A stretch of 64,000 nt of DNA from NCBI GenBank assembly GCA_943735955.1, contig OX030956.1, forward strand, positions 10,438,445 to 10,502,444. The letters run 5' to 3'. Each line of letters opens with the position of its first letter. Position 1 is the stretch's first letter. Below, one piece after another: positions 57,547-64,000 of the stretch. This stretch comes from Piscicola geometra (taxonomy: Eukaryota > Annelida > Clitellata > Hirudinida > Piscicolidae). A model generated the notes under the pieces. That model ran no database searches, was not told the origin of the DNA, and saw only the letters and a list, made by a program, of their open reading frames with translations. The position numbers and the translations under genes are program-made.

Positions 57547-57665
57547 GCAAGTACGCCCAGGTGACCAACTACCCCGAGAACGATGACTGCATCAACGCTG
57601 TACTTCTTGTGAAGTGCCCTCATTTGATGTGCCCATTCACTGCTCCTTCCAAAACTCATGCTTAG
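57547..57665 (+). CDS. candidate terminal exon of an unidentified host gene
   Basis: After a pyrimidine-poor acceptor TTTTAAAG the plus strand codes KYAQVTNYPENDDCINAVLL, VKCPHLMC and PFTAPSKTHA, then TAG. The codon choice is GC-rich like the host exons in this window and unlike the transposons. Upstream exons were not found. A 10-bp hairpin (57742-57775, GTCATTCTTT stem) lies 3' of it. It would be convergent with cystathionine beta-synthase. Confidence 0.4.
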
Positions 57666-57849
57666 TTATACATTGAAAAAACTGTCTTTGCCACTATTTG
57701 TCACAAAGAGTGATAAAAAGCTCCGTTGATAATAAAAAAGGGTCATTCTTTTATTAATTTGAAGCAAAGAATGACGTATCGGATTAAAAATTTCCCTGAT
57801 GTAAAATAGTTACAAAATTTTTTTGAATCTAGTAGATACAAAAGTTTGA

Positions 57850-57947
57850 TCAGGAAGATAGTTTAGAGGAGCGTTTCATAGGCTTGCAGATGTATGCCAC
57901 CAAACAGCCCTTGTTCACCATGCCCAGCAGTCTCTTGCGCTCGTTTT
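57850..57947 (-). CDS. CBS: CBS last exon
   Basis: Acceptor TCTCATAG|AA in phase 1. Encodes [19 protein letters not shown] and a basic tail [12 protein letters not shown] to TGA. It matches the final strand of the regulatory domain. Confidence 0.87.
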
Positions 57948-60900
57948 CTATGAGAGAAGATTTAAGCTATGATTTAATCTGATTTAGTGCATGGAGATAT
58001 TTTTATAATAATTACGAGTATTATTAAGTGGCTTATAACCCGAACGAGCTTTCCGACCACTTAGGATGCAAACATCAATTCGCGCCTATGGATTACTAAG
58101 ACATTGGTTGCACATGAACCTACAACCAGTATTCTTCAAGCCGAGAGTCGTTACACATTCGGCTACTCGTTCACGATAAGAAGAAACCATGCATTTTTTA
58201 AAGAATGATAATGTGTTCTAGTGGAAGGGCGTACTAGTGTCGAAAACAAGAACTTCCTCCTCATACTGGAAGAGAACTGATAAGTTCGCTAGGGTATCGG
58301 TGGTCGAAACCTATGAATAGTATTTAAAAATTTAGTACACAATATTAAATATAAATATGAAGCTCCGAATAAAGCATTCGCAAATCTATAAAGGTATCTT
58401 AAACTTTATGATGTTGAAACATCAAACTCAAATAACCTGAATTTTAAGATTTACAAATCAATGGCAATCTCTAAGAACCTGTTTGAAGCCATCGTTTGCC
58501 ACAGCAGCTAGAACTGTATCATTCTTGCCGGCCAGAACTTCTCTCATAGCTAGCTTGCCGGTCAATGTGCCTATTATGGTGCTGTTGAGACAATAAATCG
58601 AAAAGGTATATTCGTTTTGAATGATATATAAGAAAAATGAGTTAGTTTCATTTTTTTTATTACAAAAAAATTCAATAATTTGTAAAACATGAAACATATT
58701 TTTAAAATATCTAAATTCTATGTAGAATCTTACAAAACGTTCCTACAAACCTTTTGGAGACCATTTCAACGGCGCATATTGGCGTCTTAACGGTCATGCT
58801 TTTCAAGGCATCTCTCAACTTCATAGTGCTTGGAACGGTTTTTATTTGAATTATCTTCAATTCCTTCACTAAATTCCTTCTCCACCTAGGAAAATTATTC
58901 ATTATTTTGAACTATTTTTGGAGCTTAAAAAAGATTATTCTAAAATATATATACTCGCAAACCTTTCCAAAATTCCGAAAACATAAATATTTTAAAACTA
59001 CCTAATTCCTAAAAGTTATAAATATTGACGCTCTTTGCTTATAAGTCTTTCTATTTTCAGTTAAATTAAATTATTCATTATATTATTTAAATGGTAGTAT
59101 TACTATTGTTCGCCGTAAATACCACAAATATTTTAAGCGGCTGCCAAAATGGCAACCGCTTAAATAAATATGTGGAATAAACGGTTTTGGATATATTATT
59201 TTAAAATGTTAATTCTAAATAAAAATTTAATATCATTAATTAGAATGTTTTTTTGTGAATGATGGTCGTTTTGAGTCTGTCAAGGAATGGCCGTAGCAAA
59301 CCAAGATGGCCACAGGGAACCGGATGAGCTGCGACTAAAAAGAGAAAACCTTCCACAACAACAACAGTTCCAGCGTTGGCAATGACTTCTTCTTCACCTC
59401 CTGTCGCAGCCTCAACACCAGTGGCAAGAAGATTAAGAAAAAGGATGATTATGTTTTGTGGTTATAAAGATGATGTGGTGATGATTATGCTGTAGTAGAA
59501 ATGTTGGTACTTTGGTGATTATTACATGTTGTAATGGTAAATACAATATTTTAGTGGCAATGATGTGGGTGAGGCAGTGTTGTTCCAGTTAACTGTAACT
59601 GTAACTGAAATGGTAAATTAACTGATAAATATGATTCAGTTAACTGTAACTTTAACTGTAACTGTAATTCAATGCAACAGTAACTGCAAATGTAACTGTA
59701 ACTGAAATAGAAACTGAAAAACAAGAATTCTAACTGAATAGTAACTAAAAAATATCTAATTAAAAATGGGAAGCGCTACAAGATAACACATTGGCGGGTG
59801 CACGTTTTTGAGCAATAATATGATTAATTTATATTATTCTTCGAGTCCGATTATACAAATTTTTATGAAATGTTTAAGGTTAATAGCGGCAGAAAACAAG
59901 AAAATGCCGTATGGGCCTATTTTATTTACGAAGCTTCATGCGACAAATGCGAATGTCAGGTTTCAGAAGAGGATGATAATTATAAGGAGAAAGTTACCAG
60001 GCAACACACTGTAGTTGATAATTATTTACGTATTTACTTTTTTTAATATTATTGACCAAGATATGAGCATAATTTATAAGCCATTTAAATAATTTCAATT
60101 AAACAATCGTAAATATATGCAATTTCTATCATTTAGGCTCAGAGAGAATGATTTATTTGATAAAAAGAATATAAGAACAATGTAGAAAGTCGAATTCGTA
60201 AGGATCTTCAAACTGGACATCGCGTTGTCATTAGCATGGATTGTTGGACTAAGAAGGGTCTTACACTTTCATGCCTTGGGATCTCAGCATCCTTTTATAA
60301 TCCATCAATGCGTCGTGCAATTCAGGTCCTGCTAAATGTTCATTCTGTTTCTCACTCACATACAAGAGGAATGTCAGCACTTAAATTATTTAGTACCCTA
60401 GATTATTGGCTTCTTTTGCGCAATACATTGTTTCAGCTCCCGCTTCACAAGCGTATGTTGGAAAGGGTGTTTTAAGTGTGCGGAGACCTAACTGCAGGGG
60501 AAAAAATCGCCTCAGCAAAAATCTGGAATTGAAGACATTTATGAAAATGAACAGCGTATATTATGAATAATATATTTGTATATCTTTTAAATAGTTTGAC
60601 TTTTGAAAATTAATTTTGGCTGTATTATAAATAAAAATTCATTTTTTCTCCATCTTGATTAACTGTAACTGTAACTAACAAAAATAACTGAAACTGAAAT
60701 AGTAACTGAAAAATTAAAATTTGCATAACTGTAACTTGAATAGTAACTGAAAAATTAAATTTGTCATAACTGTAACTTGAACTGAAAAATTCGAACTGGA
60801 AAATCACTGGGGTGAGGTTGGATTATTAAGGTTTTTGAAAATTTATTTTAATGGATATATATATACATATATTGGAAGGGGTCTAAAAACCTGTTTTGTT

Positions 60901-62779
60901 AAACAAATTTATTTGAAATCGCTTTTGAATTACTTAAAAAGCGCTATAGAAATAGTTGCGATTGATTGATTGATTGAATAGATATTATAGTTTGAAAAAT
61001 TTATGTTCGAACTATTAGGTCTCAAAAAACAATGATTTTTAAAGAAAAATTATTATGTCTGAACACTATAATTGTCTCAACAGTCTGGTTTTTTAAGGTG
61101 GTCTAGCAAAAGCAGTCTAAAAAACTTGGAAATGTATCTATTTTTTATTCTAAATTCTTGTTAGCCATTTAACGCCGCTGCTGCTTTTTCGCAACATGAA
61201 CTGCCTTTCATGAAGGTTCTTAAAACAAAATATTTGAAAATATTTTTGACATAGAATAATAATGCGGTAATTATGCTTTCGATAAATTTCCTAAGTACAA
61301 ATAAACCGAACACTTTGTTATATTTTGTGAAAATAAAGGGTTAGAGTTATTTATTGTTTTATATTAAAAATTTAGATTTTTGTTATTTTAAGTGAAAATA
61401 AGCTAGAGATTAAATACTCGCCCAACGGAGTTCATGAAAATATTTAGGGAAAAAATAAAACAAATGAAATTACATAAACATAAACAAGTTCATTGAAAGT
61501 CTTAAAATATTCAAGTGACTTGGCTGTATTGACCATTGCTAACAACTGATTTCAGAATCGGATAGTGCAGAAAAAAAGAAATGTTTGTGAAGTAAAAAAA
61601 CTTTTTTTGGCGCCCTTTCAAAATAGCAACACCATTTCCCTCTCACTACGCCTTTGTAGACGCGAGAGGAATTCTATCAGAATGCAAGATTATTTTTTTA
61701 AGATAAAAATAAATAATTCAGGTATAAAATAGGTGGCTATCAAGTTACCATGTAAGACTTGCTATTTCCGTTGACGATTGACCCTCCAGCAATCCCCGCA
61801 CCCTCAACCAATCATCCTTTACAAACTTTGTCCTTTAAAGTGAGTGGCATTAAAGCAATACAAAAATTATTGAAGCTTATATTACCAATGAAAAATATAT
61901 ATTATCGTTCATTCCCTAAAATTTTCGCTCACTAACAGGTAGTTTCTTATGGAGTCAGGCATGATCACAACAACCCTTTTTTCTTTTCCCAGGCCTAGCT
62001 CCTTTGCAGTCTTTAGCGCACAATGCATCGCTGCTCCACTGCTGCCCCCTGGCGAGGTCCAAGAGTTCTCGTTGACACCAGGAACTCAATAAAAGAATTC
62101 TAAAGTACAATGTATTTACTAGTAACACAACAAAAAACGAACTATTTAAAATCAAAAACATAAATACTACCACAACCAACCACACAGCAGGCCTTCTTCT
62201 CTGATGAGTCTACGAGCCATGTGGAAGGCTTCCTTGTCTGTCACCTTGCACCAATGGTCGACTAACTTAATCAAGTAAAGTAATTTTAGTTTTTAGATTA
62301 AATAATAGGAAATTATATTAAAACCCAAATTTCACAATATGACACTAAAATCAATTACACAAGAAACGAAATACAATTTTAATTTCTATTAACAAGATTT
62401 AAACAGAAAATACCGCAAGCAAATGCATTACCTTCCTGTTGAGGATGGTGGGAATGAAGTCACTTCCAATGCCTTCCATCTCATAAAAGGTTGAACCAGG
62501 CTCGTTAAGAGAGTCTGGAAAGGCAAGTAGAGAGCCAACTGGATCTGTCGCTAGTATCTGCCAGTGTTTGGAAAAATCATTTGTGTTTCATCTTTTTCAA
62601 TTAAAATAAGATGAAAGAATTTAACCAATCGATGTGTTCAGTGTTGTTTCAAAGTTTTAGTCACAAAGAACTGAACGCAAAACCAACTTTACAATTAGGC
62701 AACTTCTCTTTAACTTTTCTTGCAATTCCTGTGAGCGTTCCACCAGTCCCGATTGAGCTCACCACCATGTCCAAGTTGT
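57850..62779 (-). CDS. CBS: cystathionine beta-synthase, C-terminal half (nine exons)
   Basis: PLP-dependent cytosolic enzyme joining serine and homocysteine to cystathionine in transsulfuration. Nine exons join in frame: 62688-62779, 62432-62557, 62181-62265, 61933-62048, 61749-61825, 58751-58885, 58479-58581, 58235-58310, 57850-57947, about 302 codons to TGA. Visible blocks: [14 protein letters not shown] (phosphate-binding GTGGT loop), [42 protein letters not shown], then the C-terminal regulatory CBS-domain pair with [12 protein letters not shown] and [12 protein letters not shown]. Exons for the catalytic lysine and any haem-binding N-terminus lie right of the window or in the gap filled by the hAT at 63074. 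The order and spacing match animal CBS. Introns carry a SINE and a nested GATT element. Confidence 0.92.
58008..58177 (-). mobile_element. tRNA-derived SINE, copy 2, in the last CBS intron
   Basis: Same head (GAACGAGTAGCCGAATGTG on minus), B-box region and CTCGTTCGGGTTATAAGCCA body as 8648-8833, with an AATAATACTCGTAATTATTA tail. Confidence 0.8.
58235..58310 (-). CDS. CBS: CBS exon, second regulatory CBS motif
   Basis: Acceptor TTCATAG|GTT, donor ACTA|GTACGC, phase 1. Encodes [19 protein letters not shown] and VLVFDT. Confidence 0.85.
58479..58581 (-). CDS. CBS: CBS exon, [18 protein letters not shown]
   Basis: Acceptor CTCAACAG|C, donor AAACAG|GTTCTT. Its first base completes Ser; 35 codons in all, ending NDGFKQ in phase 0, matching the F-K-Q point of the regulatory domain. 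Confidence 0.88.
58751..58885 (-). CDS. CBS: CBS exon, first regulatory CBS motif
   Basis: Acceptor TTCCTAG|G, donor AAAAG|GTTTGT. Encodes [18 protein letters not shown], then [20 protein letters not shown]. Separated by a 2.86-kb intron that holds the GATT element and a hAT. Confidence 0.87.
59132..60978 (+). mobile_element. GATT-tailed non-autonomous retroelement, copy 3, in a CBS intron
   Basis: Starts AAGCGGCTGCCAAAATGGCA with a well-paired 5' hairpin and ends AAAGCGCTATAGAAATAGTT plus (GATT)n. It contains the hAT at 59575-60809. The small ORF of copy 1 is interrupted here by a stop. Confidence 0.85.
59575..60809 (+). mobile_element. hAT relic with AACTGTAACTG subterminal repeats, TSD GGGTGAGG
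   Basis: Ends CAGTGTTGTTCCAGTTAACT and, complemented, CAGTGATTTTCCAGTTCGAA. Perfect duplication GGGTGAGG at 59567-59574 and 60810-60817; copy 1 of the host element (12601-12608) shows the unfilled site. The plus strand near 60,236-60,475 encodes [20 protein letters not shown] and [20 protein letters not shown], a hAT core segment. Non-autonomous and decayed. Confidence 0.93.
60979..61748. other. CBS intron sequence, nothing recognised
   Basis: AT-rich intron between the GATT element and the exon at 61749-61825. No exon, repeat boundary or RNA gene was identified. Confidence 0.5.
61749..61825 (-). CDS. CBS: CBS exon linking catalytic core and regulatory domain
   Basis: Acceptor GACAAAG|TTT, donor ATG|GTAACT, phase 2. 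Encodes [15 protein letters not shown] and ends SLT plus TG, which with the next exon gives the W-W pair seen in CBS proteins. The acceptor is the least certain of the set. Confidence 0.8.
61933..62048 (-). CDS. CBS: CBS exon (GSSG / PDSIRNY block)
   Basis: Acceptor CGCCAG|GGG, donor TTA|GTGAGC. Encodes [19 protein letters not shown] and [16 protein letters not shown], the end of the catalytic core. Confidence 0.9.
62181..62265 (-). CDS. CBS: CBS exon (EEGLLCG block)
   Basis: Acceptor GATTAAG|TTA, chosen over the AG four bases further because only it keeps frame. Donor TGTG|GTTGGT, phase 1. Encodes [19 protein letters not shown] and the start of LLCGG. Confidence 0.88.
62432..62557 (-). CDS. 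CBS: CBS exon (GIGSDFIPT block)
   Basis: Acceptor TGGCAG|ATA, donor AAG|GTAATG, 42 codons. Encodes [15 protein letters not shown] and [18 protein letters not shown], one of the most conserved CBS blocks. Confidence 0.92.
62688..62779 (-). CDS. CBS: CBS exon with the PLP phosphate loop
   Basis: Acceptor GCACAG|AC, donor AAA|GTTGGT. Encodes [20 protein letters not shown] and [10 protein letters not shown]. It begins with a two-base remnant of a codon started in an exon outside the window and ends in phase 0. Confidence 0.88.
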
Positions 62780-63073
62780 CTGTGCGATGAAAGTGACAAA
62801 TAGAAGTAGACACCATGGGCGGAAATCATGGGGGGTTTCTTGGGTCAGGACCCTCCCACTTTTTTCAATAAAAGCATTTTAAACTTTTGTTTTGATGTGA
62901 ACATAATCGTCAAACAATGCATAAAACAGAATTTTTGCATAGTAATACATTGTGAGTATGTGTATTTATTATTTTAGATGTTTAAAACAAAACTATTTAT
63001 TGCTTAATTTAATATTCTTATCAAAAAAGAAGTTTAAAAATGTTTTTTAAGTTGGAAGAGAAAGGGTCCAGAC
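62780..63073. other. CBS intron with a possible transposon terminus
   Basis: CACCATGGGCGGAAATCATG and GGGTCAGGACCCTCCCAC near 62,810-62,860 look like a DNA-transposon end, but no partner terminus was found. Otherwise AT-rich. Confidence 0.35.
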
Positions 63074-64000
63074 TAGAGGTCGGACCGGGTACCTGCGGAA
63101 CTCCCGCGGTAACAGGAATGAAAATTAATTTCGGGACGGGAATAGTCGGGAACCGGGAATCATTATTCAAATCGGGAACGGGAAAATCGGGAACGGGAAT
63201 CAACTTTTAAATGGGGAACGGGAAAAACGGGAATACAATTTATTGGGATTGGATTCTTTAATCATTATACTTCAGCAAAGTATGGAAATCTTTATTTCAT
63301 CGATACTTCGTAATTAAGGAATAAAATAAGTATTAAATGCAATAAAAATGTATAACGAAGCCACCATTGCGTTGTCAATGTCAAAATCTCCAACAATACA
63401 TTTGAAGTTGTTATGGCGAGTCCAAATATTAAGGAAATTAGAACAAATTGGTGATGATGAAAACTTGTCAGATGAAATCAAACTGGTCAGTTATATTATT
63501 TTTATTTTATAAATTTAGACTTTGAATTTGAATTATTTATTTCTAGTTAATTGCTCAGTTGACCATTTCAACAAAAGAAAAGGTGCCCATTGATCTTTTT
63601 CATATGGCAGCATGTCTGTTGCATCCCCCAGTTTAAAAGAATAATTTAAAAGAGTTAGGGATAGAAAATGAATAAATACAAAGACTTTCATTAGAGAAAA
63701 TTTAATCATTTTGTACAGCCAGATCAAGCTGCAGTGCCGTTGAGAAAAAAAAAGATGGTTATTTAGACCTATTATCTTAGTTTTTATAATGTAAAAATTA
63801 TAAGAAAATTTTTATACTATCAAATTATACGAATGATTTTATTTGTGAAGTTGTGGAAAATAAGAATGTTGTCAAAAAACATATTTCTAACATTATTGTT
63901 GAATTAATAATAATGAACGAGGGAATAAATTCAGAAGATGATGAATTGTACAAATATTCACAATTACGTCCCACCAAAATTGAAGATTATAAAGATTTTT
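63074..64000 (+). mobile_element. hAT element, TIR TAGAGGTCGGAC, cut by window edge
   Basis: Begins TAGAGGTCGGACCGGGTACC with subterminal GGGAACGGGAA motifs; the interior aligns throughout with 34750-36122 and 41738-43332. The preceding 8 bases are GTCCAGAC; the matching right end lies outside. It sits upstream of the visible CBS exons, probably within the gene. Confidence 0.88.

Overview
The window comes from an AT-rich animal (metazoan) nuclear genome. The evidence is two host genes with GT-AG introns (a heparanase-like GH79 enzyme and cystathionine beta-synthase, both on the minus strand), APE-type non-LTR retrotransposons, tRNA-derived SINEs, many hAT elements with perfect 8-bp target duplications, and Merlin, MULE and foldback elements. 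There are no operons. The taxon cannot be fixed from the sequence; an invertebrate is likely.

Layout. 1-4.2 kb: a LINE with an uninterrupted ORF2 (LINE A), next to a hAT relic. 6-25.4 kb: the 5' part of the heparanase-like gene, with exons at 25.3, 23.2, 22.9, 8.0 and 7.2 kb. Its third intron is about 14.8 kb and packed with nested elements: a hAT MITE holding a SINE and LINE B, which itself holds a hAT, a GATT-tailed retroelement (carrying a foldback element) and a second foldback. A Merlin relic, a MITE and another hAT follow in the same intron. 25.7-30 kb: L2/CR1-like LINE D with LINE C inside it. 30.2-33.1 kb: a ZBED5-like hAT whose transposase frame has only two nonsense codons. 33.8-36.1 kb: two hAT elements back to back. 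36.1-40.3 kb: a very uniform 15-bp satellite. 40.9-41.4 kb: (ACT)n plus a conserved flank. 41.7-43.3 kb: a hAT with perfect target duplication. 45-47.8 kb: two tandem copies of a palindromic element built around a GGTACAGTGAA motif with tRNA-like cores. 49.5-53.2 kb: a SWIM-type MULE relic with a WRKY-like domain, broken by a MITE and abutted by a GTF2IRD2-like hAT. 53.8-55.9 kb: a second copy of the 15-bp satellite / (ACT)n / flank cassette. 55.9-57.3 kb: a retrotransposon fragment with a 2A-like motif and PHD-like fingers. 57.8-62.8 kb: nine exons encoding the C-terminal half of cystathionine beta-synthase, with a SINE and a nested GATT element/hAT in introns. 63.1 kb to the edge: another hAT.

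The most unusual theme is a set of palindromic (foldback) elements and cassettes built from unrelated tandem units that nearly all have a 15-bp period. One of them (11.8-12.6 kb) has terminal inverted repeats, an 8-bp duplication and a matching unfilled site elsewhere in the window, so it appears to have been mobile. All gene and family names rest on reading motifs by eye; no database search was possible.
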